Part shown: in pieces, positions 33,394-42,511 of the stretch | How positions within the stretch are numbered: the first letter of the stretch is position 1 | How the letters are laid out: each line of letters begins with the position of its first letter | From: Acidobacteriota bacterium | GTDB lineage: Bacteria; Acidobacteriota; Blastocatellia; RBC074 | Direction: 5' to 3' | DNA length: 47,311 bases | Assembly: GCA_019639255.1 (NCBI GenBank) | Contig: JAHBSF010000002.1 | Location: 92,501 to 139,811, forward strand | The notes under the pieces: model-generated | Databases searched by the model: none | What the model saw: the letters and a program-made list of their open reading frames with translations, nothing else | Told to the model about the DNA's origin: nothing | Program-made: the position numbers and the translations under genes

Positions 33394-33498
33394 AGGCGGG
33401 GGATTATGAAGAGAAGCGGGCTGGAGGCGGGCCGGAATGATCGAGAGGGGAGCGATTCCCCCGATCTTCACTTGACCGGGCGGATGAACCCGGATCGG

Positions 33499-33690
33499 TC
33501 AGGCTGCCTTGAGCACCTTGCCCGATTTCAGGCACCGCGTGCAGACGCGCATGCGTTTGGCCGCTCCCTTTACGAGTGCGCGCACGTTTTGCAGATTGGG
33601 TTCAAACCGCCGCTTCGTGCGGTTGTTGGCGTGCGAGACGCGATTGCCGAACTGGGGACCCTTGCCGCAGACTTCACAGCTTTTCGCCAT
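33499..33690 (-). CDS. rpmB: Ribosomal protein L28
   Basis: A 63-residue L28 of the zinc-binding type: [20 protein letters not shown] at the start and [11 protein letters not shown] near the end, giving two CxxC pairs. It is part of the large ribosomal subunit. GGAGG lies five bases before ATG 33690, so the nine-residue upstream extension is rejected. A strong promoter is present at 33773-33802. It diverges from the foldase gene. Confidence 0.97.
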   Translation of the reverse strand: MAKSCEVCGKGPQFGNRVSHANNRTKRRFEPNLQNVRALVKGAAKRMRVCTRCLKSGKVLKAA

Positions 33691-33772
33691 TATGACCTCC
33701 CCCGGATGATTCAACCGGATGAATTAAAGTGATATGAAGGCAGCGGATATCCGCCGCTGCACGAAAACGGTA

Positions 33773-33802
33773 CTTATAGCAGATGGCCGGCGCGCAAGTC
33801 AA
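33773..33802 (-). promoter_or_regulatory. Sigma-70 promoter of rpmB
   Basis: On the minus strand TTGACT, 18 bases, TATAAG. Expected start near 33766 gives a leader of about 75 bases, which contains the hairpin GCAGCGG-atat-CCGCCGCTGC (33740-33760). Confidence 0.7.
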
Positions 33803-33846
33803 CGCTGCGCCTGCCGTGGAAGATTCGATGCAAGGAGCTGACGACA

Positions 33847-34968
33847 GTGCGTAAACTTTTGACTCCGATCTGTTTTCTTTTATTGACTTCGATTATGGCC
33901 GCCTGCGGCGGCAGCGGTGCGAGTTCGAGCCCCGACGCAGGCAAGGACGAGACGGCTGCGGTCGTCAACAGCGTAAGAATCAGCGTAGCGGATGTGGATC
34001 GCGTCACGGCGCAGCAGTTGCGCGGGCAGGAAGCCGAGCTGTCGCAACTCGAGCTTGCGAGCGCCCGGCTTCAGGCTCTCGACGGCCTGATTACGCAGGA
34101 AGTGCTCTTCCAGCGCGCGCAGAAGGATAATCTGATACCGAGCGAGGACGACGTTACGCAGGAAATCCAGCGTCTAAAGCAGGAGGGCGGCCTTACTGAG
34201 GAAGCCTTCCAGAAGCAGCTCAAGGAAGCCAACCAGAACGAGGCGCAGTTCCGCGATTCGGTGCGCAAGAATCTGGCCATACAGAAACTGCGCGACAAAC
34301 TCACCGCCCAGCTCAAGGTGCAGGACCGCGAGGTTGAGGACTTTTTCCGGGCCAATCCGAAGGAATTCGTCGCGCGCCGCGGCGTAGCGCTTTCGGCGAT
34401 CGTAGTGGACCCGGCCGACAACGGAGCGCGATTCGACGCCAAGGGCGAACTCGAAGCCGAGCAGAAGATCAAGGAAATCCACACCCGCCTGAAGTCGGGT
34501 TCGGATTTCGCTACCATCGCGCGTCAGCAGTCGGAAGATGATTCGGCCTATCGTTCGGGAGATCTCGGTTTCATAGCCGAGGAGCAGTTCCCGGCGCTTG
34601 CGCAGCAGGGTCTGCCCGCAGGTCTCGGCCCGCGTCTGATGGGGATGAAGGAAGGCGACATCACCGAGCCCGTGAGGGCTCAGAGCGGTCGCTGGTACAT
34701 CTTCAAGCTGACCCAGAAGCGCACAGAATCGCGCGAACTGACGCTCAACGATCCCGAGGTGCGCAAGCAGATTTCGGATTTTGTGCTCAAGGAGCGCGGA
34801 CAGTTGGTTAATGCCGCGCTGTTGACGCGCGCCCGCGACGAGGCGAAGATCGAAAACTTCCTGGCGATGCGTATGCTCGAAAACCCGAACAGCTTCGGCA
34901 TACTTCGCCCCGTGTCCCAGGCAAGCCCCGCAGCTTCGCCCGCAGCTTCGCCCACGGCGAACCAATAA
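33847..34968 (+). CDS. SurA/PrsA-like parvulin foldase lipoprotein
   Basis: A 373-residue lipoprotein. The signal is LLTPICFLLLTSIMAAC, with the lipobox Cys at about residue 20. The N-terminal SurA-type chaperone helices (with NSVRISVADVDRVT and RLQALDGLITQEVLFQRA) precede a parvulin domain with LSAIVVDP, LKSGSDFATIARQQSED, RSGDLGFIAEEQFP and VRAQSGRWYIFKL. The tail repeats Pro-Ala-Ala-Ser. It would help fold outer-membrane or secreted proteins. GTG 33847 follows AAGGAG. The ABC-F gene starts eight bases after its stop. Confidence 0.9.
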   Translation: MRKLLTPICFLLLTSIMAACGGSGASSSPDAGKDETAAVVNSVRISVADVDRVTAQQLRGQEAELSQLELASARLQALDGLITQEVLFQRAQKDNLIPSEDDVTQEIQRLKQEGGLTEEAFQKQLKEANQNEAQFRDSVRKNLAIQKLRDKLTAQLKVQDREVEDFFRANPKEFVARRGVALSAIVVDPADNGARFDAKGELEAEQKIKEIHTRLKSGSDFATIARQQSEDDSAYRSGDLGFIAEEQFPALAQQGLPAGLGPRLMGMKEGDITEPVRAQSGRWYIFKLTQKRTESRELTLNDPEVRKQISDFVLKERGQLVNAALLTRARDEAKIENFLAMRMLENPNSFGILRPVSQASPAASPAASPTANQ

Positions 34969-34976
34969 CACGGTCA

Positions 34977-36881
34977 ATGCTGTTTCGTTTCAGCGACGTC
35001 TGCAAATCCTACGGCGCGCAGCAGGTGCTGCGCGCCGTGAGTTTTCAGGTCAATCCGGGTGAACACGTCGGCCTCGTAGGCCGCAACGGCGCGGGCAAGA
35101 CGACGATTCTGCGCCTTATTGCCGAGTCGGAAACTCCGGATTCGGGTTCGATCGATCGTTTGCGGGGATTGCGCCTGGGCGTGCTCAGCCAGCACGTAGA
35201 TTTCGACGGCGACCGCAGCGTGCTCGATACGGCGCTCGAAGTCTTCGCCGAACTTCAGGCTCTCGAATCGCGCCTGCGAGATCTCGAACACGAGATGACG
35301 GAGGCTTCCGGCGATCGCCTCACCACCATTCTCGACCGGTACAGCGAGGCGCAGCACGCCTACGAACACGCCGGAGGCTTCAGCTATCACGCGCGCGCCG
35401 AAGCGGTGCTTTTGGGGCTGGGCTTTACAACAGATGAGTTCGGAAAGGCGGTCGGCAATCTCTCGGGCGGCGAAAAGAACCGTCTCGGACTGGCGCGACT
35501 GCTTCTGCTCGAACCCGATGTATTGCTGCTTGACGAACCGACCAATCATCTGGATGTAGAGGCTGTAGAGTGGCTGGAAGATTTTCTTTCCGCATATAAA
35601 TCGGCCTATATCATCGTCTCGCACGATCGTTTCTTTCTGGATCACACGGTCGGGCGGGTGCTGGATCTCGAAGCGGGCCGCGTCGATTCCTACAAGGGCA
35701 ATTACAGCGATTACCTCGAAGAGCGCCAGGAGCGGCGCGAGGCGCAGCAGCGCGCCTTCGAGCAGCAGCAGGAACTGATTGCGCGCACCGAAGAGTTCAT
35801 TCGGCGCAACATCGCCGGGCAGAAAACCAAGCAGGCCAAATCGCGGCGCAAGATGCTCGAACGCCTCGAGCGCATCGCTTCGGTAAATGACGCCGATACG
35901 GCGAATTTCAAGCTTCCCTCGACCGCGCGCACCGGGGATCAGGTGCTGATTGTGGAGCGTTTGACCATAGGCTTCCCGACGCGTGCGCTTGCGCGCGACA
36001 TTACGTTGACTTTGAGGCGCGGCGAGCGGCTCGGCATCATAGGCGGCAACGGCACGGGCAAGACCACATTTCTTCGCACGATCCTCGGAAAACTCCCTGC
36101 GCTCGAGGGTGAGTCGCGATGGGGCGCGGGCGTAAGCATCGGTTATTACGACCAGCAGTTGCGCATGGTCGATGACCGTCACACGGTGATCGAGGAGTTG
36201 CGCACGATCGCTGCGGCATCGGTTACGGACGGCGAATTGCGAGGGTTTCTCGGGCGTTTTCTGTTTTCGGGCGACGATGTATTCAAATCCGTCGCGGCGC
36301 TGTCGGGCGGCGAGAAGGGAAGACTTGCAATAGCAAAGCTGATCTATTCGCGCGCAAACGTGCTGGTGCTCGACGAGCCTACGAATCACCTCGACATAGC
36401 AAGCTGCGAGGCGCTCGAAGACGCCCTGAACGAATACGGTGGAACCATACTGACCGTATCCCACGACCGGTACTTTCTGGACCGCATCGCTACGCGGATA
36501 CTGTTTTTCAGCGAACAGGGCGGCGTAGAGGATTTCGACGGGGCGTATACGGAATTCTACGAAGCGCATCACCGTCCACCCGATCCGCCTGCAGAAGAAA
36601 AGAAGCCCGACAAACAGCTATCCGCAGCAAAGTCCGCAGCAAAGTCCGCGTCTTCGGGCAAACACTCCGGAAAGAAGGTCAGGCCTCCTGCGCCCGAAGA
36701 AATCGAAGCCGAAATTCATTCGGTCGAGGGCGAGGTTGCGGCGCTTGCGGAGTTGCTTGCGTCGGAAGATGTTGCGCGCGACTGGGAGCGGCTGCACTCG
36801 CTCAATGAACAGTACCAGTCGCTCGACGCGCGTTTGCAGGATCTGTACCGACGATGGGAACAATCCCTTCAGCCGGAGTAG
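34977..36881 (+). CDS. ABC-F family ATPase (Uup/EttA-like)
   Basis: A 634-residue protein of two ATP-binding cassettes without membrane helices. Walker A motifs are GLVGRNGAGKTT and GIIGGNGTGKTT; signatures LSGGEKNRLGLARLL and LSGGEKGRLAIAKLI are each followed by LLLDEPTNHLD or LVLDEPTNHLD. The linker with AQQRAFEQQQELIARTEEFI is the charged helix of ABC-F proteins. A C-terminal coiled coil follows a Lys/Ala/Ser-rich stretch, as in Uup. ABC-F proteins act on the ribosome or DNA branches; which one is not clear. It follows the foldase by eight bases, so the two are probably co-transcribed. Confidence 0.95.
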   Translation: MLFRFSDVCKSYGAQQVLRAVSFQVNPGEHVGLVGRNGAGKTTILRLIAESETPDSGSIDRLRGLRLGVLSQHVDFDGDRSVLDTALEVFAELQALESRLRDLEHEMTEASGDRLTTILDRYSEAQHAYEHAGGFSYHARAEAVLLGLGFTTDEFGKAVGNLSGGEKNRLGLARLLLLEPDVLLLDEPTNHLDVEAVEWLEDFLSAYKSAYIIVSHDRFFLDHTVGRVLDLEAGRVDSYKGNYSDYLEERQERREAQQRAFEQQQELIARTEEFIRRNIAGQKTKQAKSRRKMLERLERIASVNDADTANFKLPSTARTGDQVLIVERLTIGFPTRALARDITLTLRRGERLGIIGGNGTGKTTFLRTILGKLPALEGESRWGAGVSIGYYDQQLRMVDDRHTVIEELRTIAAASVTDGELRGFLGRFLFSGDDVFKSVAALSGGEKGRLAIAKLIYSRANVLVLDEPTNHLDIASCEALEDALNEYGGTILTVSHDRYFLDRIATRILFFSEQGGVEDFDGAYTEFYEAHHRPPDPPAEEKKPDKQLSAAKSAAKSASSGKHSGKKVRPPAPEEIEAEIHSVEGEVAALAELLASEDVARDWERLHSLNEQYQSLDARLQDLYRRWEQSLQPE

Positions 36882-36888
36882 GAGAGCA

Positions 36889-36956
36889 GAGAGATAACGG
36901 AACAAACGGAAAGTAGATCGCTGGCTCTTTCCGTTTGTTTCGTTTATTCCGTTTTA
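36889..36956. repeat. Short palindrome between convergent genes
   Basis: GAGAGATAACGGAACAAACG on the left and CTTTCCGTTTGTTTCGTTTA on the right. It sits between the ABC-F stop and the SRAP stop, and the SRAP stop TAA (36954-36956, minus strand) is part of it. It may terminate both genes. Confidence 0.85.
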
Positions 36957-37619
36957 ACACGGTTCGATAAGGGAGGGGTCGTCGATCGCGGGTGAATTGA
37001 CCGCGCGCGAGACTTCGTAGATTTCCAGTTCTTCGCCCGGATAGGGACCGAGCAAAGCTTCAAGTTCCGGCCGTGTGCGCTGCGGGTCGAGCCAAAGGGC
37101 CTCGTCCTCGGGCCGCAGGATTGCCGCCATGCGGTGATGCACTTCACCGATGAGTTCGTTCGGCTCTACGGTGATGATGGTGCAGGTTTGCAGCTTTTCG
37201 CCGTCGGGCGCGCTCCACTCCTCCCACAATCCTGCAAAGGCAAACAGTGCGTGGTCGCGCCGTCTGATGTAAAGCGGCCGGCTCGGGCTTTTGCCCTTTT
37301 TCTGCCACTCGTAAAAGCCATCGGCCGGAATCAGGCAGCGTCTGCGCGCAAGCGCGTGTTTGAACGACGGTTTTTCCGCAAGCGTTTCGGCTTTGGCGTT
37401 GATGATGCGGCTGCCGATCGATGGGTCTTTGGCCCAGAAGGGAACGAGTCCCCATTTGAAGGCCACGAGACGACGGACATTGCCCTGCAAAACAACGGCT
37501 GCAAGCGGTTGGGTCGGCGCGATGTTGTAGCGCGGCTCGAAGAGATAATCGACGGTCTCAACCTCGAAGCGCCCGGCGACTTCTTCCGGCGTATGATGCT
37601 GCGTGAAACGTCCGCACAT
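36954..37619 (-). CDS. SRAP-domain protein (HMCES/YedK-like)
   Basis: A 221-residue SOS-response-associated peptidase-type protein. Cys2 follows the initiator Met (MCGRFTQH) and forms the DNA-protein crosslink to abasic sites; the supporting residues are in INAKAET (Asn), GFYEWQKKG (Glu) and EVHHRMAAIL (His). NIAPTQPLAAV is another signature. The enzyme shields abasic sites in single-stranded DNA. ATG 37619 follows GGAGG and is required to place Cys2 correctly; a longer upstream frame runs through a half palindrome. No LexA site was identified. Confidence 0.95.
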   Translation of the reverse strand: MCGRFTQHHTPEEVAGRFEVETVDYLFEPRYNIAPTQPLAAVVLQGNVRRLVAFKWGLVPFWAKDPSIGSRIINAKAETLAEKPSFKHALARRRCLIPADGFYEWQKKGKSPSRPLYIRRRDHALFAFAGLWEEWSAPDGEKLQTCTIITVEPNELIGEVHHRMAAILRPEDEALWLDPQRTRPELEALLGPYPGEELEIYEVSRAVNSPAIDDPSLIEPC

Positions 37620-37664
37620 GTTTTTCCTCCGGCAGAAACAACAACCAATGCAGCAAACGCAATA

Positions 37665-37712
37665 GCCTTTCCGTTTGTTCTGTCCATTTCCGTTTGTTTC
37701 GTTATCTATATT
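37665..37712. repeat. Half palindrome upstream of SRAP
   Basis: CCTTTCCGTTTGTTCTGTCC then ATTTCCGTTTGTTTCGTTATC matches the right arm of the family. No left arm is visible. Confidence 0.65.
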
Positions 37713-37719
37713 CCTGCCC

Positions 37720-37765
37720 GGAAAAAACAAGGGCGCCTGAAGCGGTGGTCCGACTTCAGGCGCCC
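37720..37765 (-). terminator. Intrinsic terminator of a minus-strand RNA
   Basis: GGGCGCCTGAAG and CTTCAGGCGCCC form a perfect 12-bp stem with an 11-base loop. On the minus strand it is followed by TTGTTTTTTC, a classic U-run. It stops transcription coming from about 38 kb, just before the SRAP gene. Confidence 0.8.
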
Positions 37766-38084
37766 GGGCTGAGGAGCTCACAAGTGGTGGGGGATAACCG
37801 GCTCAACAACAGCAAACGAGTCAAAAAGGACTCTGTTATGAATCAGAATGGTGCGTAGCCGACGCGCGATGCCTTTTCCACAGACGGGTTAAACGGGAAG
37901 CCCACTCAAGAGCGCGCCTGCGCTCGCTGACGGACGGGACAAGAGGTACACAAGCGGCGTCCCATGCAAGGGAAGGGCATCGGCGACGGAAATAACCGGT
38001 CTCCAGGGGGGCGACCATCCCTCCCCGCACGGGTCGCCTGACCCTTTGGGAAGGGTGCGCGAGGGATGAGAGTTGATAGACCCT
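37766..38084 (-). ncRNA. Candidate structured RNA ending at an intrinsic terminator
   Basis: About 320 bases without a plausible gene end exactly in the terminator at 37720-37765, so a minus-strand RNA is expected. It folds well: CATCCCTC/GAGGGATG with CGCAC/GTGCG extend a hairpin from 38016 to 38068, holding GGGTC-gcct-GACCC at its tip; GAGTC-CTTTTT-GACTC (near 37820) is another; and ACCGGTTAT/GCCGGTTAT occurs twice. I compared it with RNase P, tmRNA, 6S and cobalamin riboswitch cores and found no match. It could be a long leader, but the terminator precedes the next gene. Confidence 0.45.
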
Positions 38085-38270
38085 TCAAAGAACAACCCTG
38101 CAACCGGATACTTCCTTCTCAGCTACGTCTTGTGCGATCATTCCGACCGCACTGCCCGGAATATAAACAACTTCCGTGCCGGACCGCTTCGCGGCTTCCC
38201 CAGGCGGCGGGTTTTTCGGCGGTAAGTAGCCTGAAATCAAACTGATATCGGCTGCAACGGGAGATTGCAT
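38085..38270 (-). CDS. Possible small protein of 61 residues
   Basis: ATG 38270 opens a frame that reads [20 protein letters not shown], then a Pro/Gly/Glu stretch, [20 protein letters not shown] and a short end. Composition is protein-like, but no family is recognised and no ribosome site precedes it. It ends about 15 bases before the structured interval, so it could be a leader ORF of the same transcript, or a chance frame. Confidence 0.25.
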   Translation of the reverse strand: MQSPVAADISLISGYLPPKNPPPGEAAKRSGTEVVYIPGSAVGMIAQDVAEKEVSGCRVVL

Positions 38271-38297
38271 CGGGCGTTTTTCGCAAAGTGCATGGGG

Positions 38298-38333
38298 GGA
38301 TATAACTCTATCCGTTCGGATAGAGTTATATCC
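38298..38333. promoter_or_regulatory. Perfect 36-bp inverted repeat upstream of the sigma54 activator
   Basis: GGATATAACTCTATCCG and its exact complement flank two bases (TT). It starts about 117 bp before ATG 38415. The inner GGATAGAG recurs once more a few bases downstream (GGGATAGAGG). It could be an operator for a dimeric regulator, or a hairpin in the activator leader. It has no U-run on either side, so it is not an obvious terminator. Confidence 0.6.
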
Positions 38334-38414
38334 GAAGGGATAGAGGTCGGCATCAACATCAGTTCAGGGGGCGGCATCGATTCAGGGGATGTCTGCTTTT
38401 CGGACGCGTCGTTT

Positions 38415-40346
<1,932 letters not shown>

Positions 40347-40370
40347 AAATAACCCGATGGAATGGAAGGC

Positions 40371-40414
40371 AAAGAGAGATAACGGAACAAACGGAAATAG
40401 ACGGAACAAACTAA
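40371..40414. repeat. Half palindrome between activator and peptidase genes
   Basis: AAGAGAGATAACGGAACAAA and the following CGGAAATAGACGGAACAAAC match the left arm. No right arm follows. Confidence 0.75.
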
Positions 40415-40448
40415 AAGTTTGGCGATTACAGCGGCTATTGCGGGGGTA

Positions 40449-42356
40449 ATGATGGGGAAAACTCACTTGGCGATTAGTCTGATCGGAGCGATTTGTTTGA
40501 TGACGATGAACTGTCAGGACCAGAGCGTCAGGGCGCCGGATGGATCCGGCGACGGGTTGATTGCCGCCGATGCACGCGATCTTCACTCTTATTCCAATCC
40601 CGGGCAGGTCCGCGTCAAACACGCCGATCTCGATCTGGAGGTCTTGTTTGACCGCAAGGTTATAAAAGGTATTGCGACGCTGCGGCTCGAACGCGCATCG
40701 GGCGCAAGCGCGGCTCCGCTGAAACTGGACACGCGCGGATTGACGATCAATCTCGTCGAAGCATCATCGGACGGAACGGTTTTTCTGCCCGTGGAGTTTA
40801 TGCTCGGCGACAGCGACGGATTTCTCGGCGCGCCCCTTGAAATCAAACTGCCGGCCGAAGCCGCATCGGCGCGCATAACATACGAAACAAGCCCCGAGGC
40901 ATCGGGCCTGCAATGGCTCGATCCGGTGCAGACCGCAGGCAGGAAGCATCCCTATCTGTTCACTCAATCGCAGGCGATTCATTCCCGAAGCTGGATCCCG
41001 CTGCAGGATTCGCCGCAGGTGCGCATAACCTACTCCGCAAGAGTGCGCACCCCGCCCGCAGTGCGCGCCGTGATGAGCGCCGAAAACGATCCGCAATCGC
41101 CGCGCAACGGCGACTATCGTTTCAGTATGACGCAGCCCATTCCGTCCTACCTGATAGCGCTTGCCGTGGGCGATATAGACTTCCGTCCGCTCGGAGCGCG
41201 CACGGGCGTATACGCCGAGCCCTCGGTCGTGGATGCGGCGGCGCGCGAGTTCGCCGATACGGAGAGAATGGTAGAGGCGACCGAAAAACTTTACGGACCT
41301 TATCGCTGGGATCGTTACGACATACTGGTTTTGCCGCCGAGTTTTCCCATCGGCGGAATGGAAAATCCCCGGCTGACGTTTGCAACGCCGACGATCATTG
41401 CGGGCGATCGCAGCCTCGTATCGCTGATAGCGCACGAACTGGCGCATTCGTGGTCGGGCAATCTGGTCACGAACGCGACGTGGCGCGACTTCTGGCTCAA
41501 CGAAGGCTTTACGACATATCTTGAAGGCCGGATCATCGAGGCGGTATATGGCCGCGAGCGCAGGGAAATGGAGGCCGTGCTGGGGCGTCAGGATCTGGAA
41601 AGGGAACTGTCGCAGCTTGACGAACGCGACAGGATTCTGCACGTAGACCTTGCGGGGCGCGATCCCGACGACGGGTTTACGCTCGTGCCGTATGAAAAGG
41701 GCGCGCTGCTGCTGAGGCTCATCGAAGAAACCTACGGCCGCGAGCGATGGGATGCGTTTTTGCGCGGCTACTTCGATCATTTCGCATTTCAGAGCATAAC
41801 AACGGCGCAGTTTGTGGCTTATCTGAAGAAGAACCTGCTCGACTCCGATCCGCAGCTTGCCGCAAGGATCAGGCTTGAAGAGTGGATCGAGCGGCCCGGA
41901 CTGCCCGAAGAAGCGCCCAAGCCCGCTTCCGATGCTTTTGCCGAAGTGGCTGCTGCGGCCGATCTCTGGATGCGGGGCGAACGCAAACTCGCCGGCATCC
42001 CCGCCTCTGGCTGGACCACGCAGCAGTGGCTGCACTTCCTGCGCAGTCTGCCTTCGCCGCTGCCGGGGGAAAAAATGGCGGAACTCGACCGCGCCTTCGG
42101 TTTGACGAAAACGGGCAATGCGGAGATAGCGCACCAATGGCTGCTGATGTCGATACGCAGCAAATATGCCGCTACGGATGCGCGGCTGGAGTCGTATATG
42201 GTGCAGATCGGGCGGCGCAAGCTGATCAAGCCGCTTTATGAAGAACTGATAAAGACGCCCGAGGGGCGCAAGCGGGCCGAGGCGATTTATGCAAGGGCGC
42301 GCCCCGGTTATCACCCGATCACGCAAACGGCGATCGACGCGGTGATGAAACCCTGA
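40449..42356 (+). CDS. M1-family aminopeptidase, leukotriene A4 hydrolase-like, exported
   Basis: A 635-residue zinc peptidase. The N-terminus has a hydrophobic export signal (HLAISLIGAICLMTMNC); a Cys suggests a possible but atypical lipobox. The M1 signatures are GGMENPRLTFATPT (the GxMEN exopeptidase loop) and HELAHSWSGNLVTNATW with WLNEGFTTYLEGRI supplying the third zinc ligand. Sequence around these matches leukotriene A4 hydrolase, and a helical C-terminal domain follows. It would trim peptides in the periplasm. ATG 40449 (or 40452) follows GGGGG; the upstream ATG at 40419 has none. It converges on mgtA across a palindrome. Confidence 0.93.
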   Translation: MMGKTHLAISLIGAICLMTMNCQDQSVRAPDGSGDGLIAADARDLHSYSNPGQVRVKHADLDLEVLFDRKVIKGIATLRLERASGASAAPLKLDTRGLTINLVEASSDGTVFLPVEFMLGDSDGFLGAPLEIKLPAEAASARITYETSPEASGLQWLDPVQTAGRKHPYLFTQSQAIHSRSWIPLQDSPQVRITYSARVRTPPAVRAVMSAENDPQSPRNGDYRFSMTQPIPSYLIALAVGDIDFRPLGARTGVYAEPSVVDAAAREFADTERMVEATEKLYGPYRWDRYDILVLPPSFPIGGMENPRLTFATPTIIAGDRSLVSLIAHELAHSWSGNLVTNATWRDFWLNEGFTTYLEGRIIEAVYGRERREMEAVLGRQDLERELSQLDERDRILHVDLAGRDPDDGFTLVPYEKGALLLRLIEETYGRERWDAFLRGYFDHFAFQSITTAQFVAYLKKNLLDSDPQLAARIRLEEWIERPGLPEEAPKPASDAFAEVAAAADLWMRGERKLAGIPASGWTTQQWLHFLRSLPSPLPGEKMAELDRAFGLTKTGNAEIAHQWLLMSIRSKYAATDARLESYMVQIGRRKLIKPLYEELIKTPEGRKRAEAIYARARPGYHPITQTAIDAVMKP

Positions 42357-42397
42357 AGAGAAGCCGCGGAACACCCCTCAGTTCCCGGTATGGGAGG

Positions 42398-42498
42398 AAA
42401 GAGAGATAACGGAACAAACGAAAATAGACGGAAACTACGGAAATACTCAGTCTTTTCGTGATTTTCGTCTCATTTCGTTTGTTCCGTTATCTCTCTCT
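42398..42498. repeat. Palindrome between convergent genes
   Basis: GAAAGAGAGATAACGGAACA on the left and TTCGTTTGTTCCGTTATCTC on the right, with ACTACGGAAATACT / inner TTTCGTGATTTTCGT. It lies between the peptidase stop and the mgtA stop and could end both transcripts. Confidence 0.9.
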
Positions 42499-42511
42499 GA
42501 GAATTGCGGCC

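Noticed and set aside
34974-36572. Long minus-strand frame opposite the ABC-F gene, and similar frames opposite the sigma54 activator, peptidase and glgA genes
   Set aside because: The plus-strand proteins carry complete motif sets; the opposite frames have none.
37766-38084. RNase P RNA, tmRNA, 6S RNA or cobalamin riboswitch in the gene-free interval
   Set aside because: Conserved cores were not found in either strand. A TTAAACGGGAAGCCC stretch recalls the cobalamin riboswitch, but the matching B12-box-like sequence is on the other strand.
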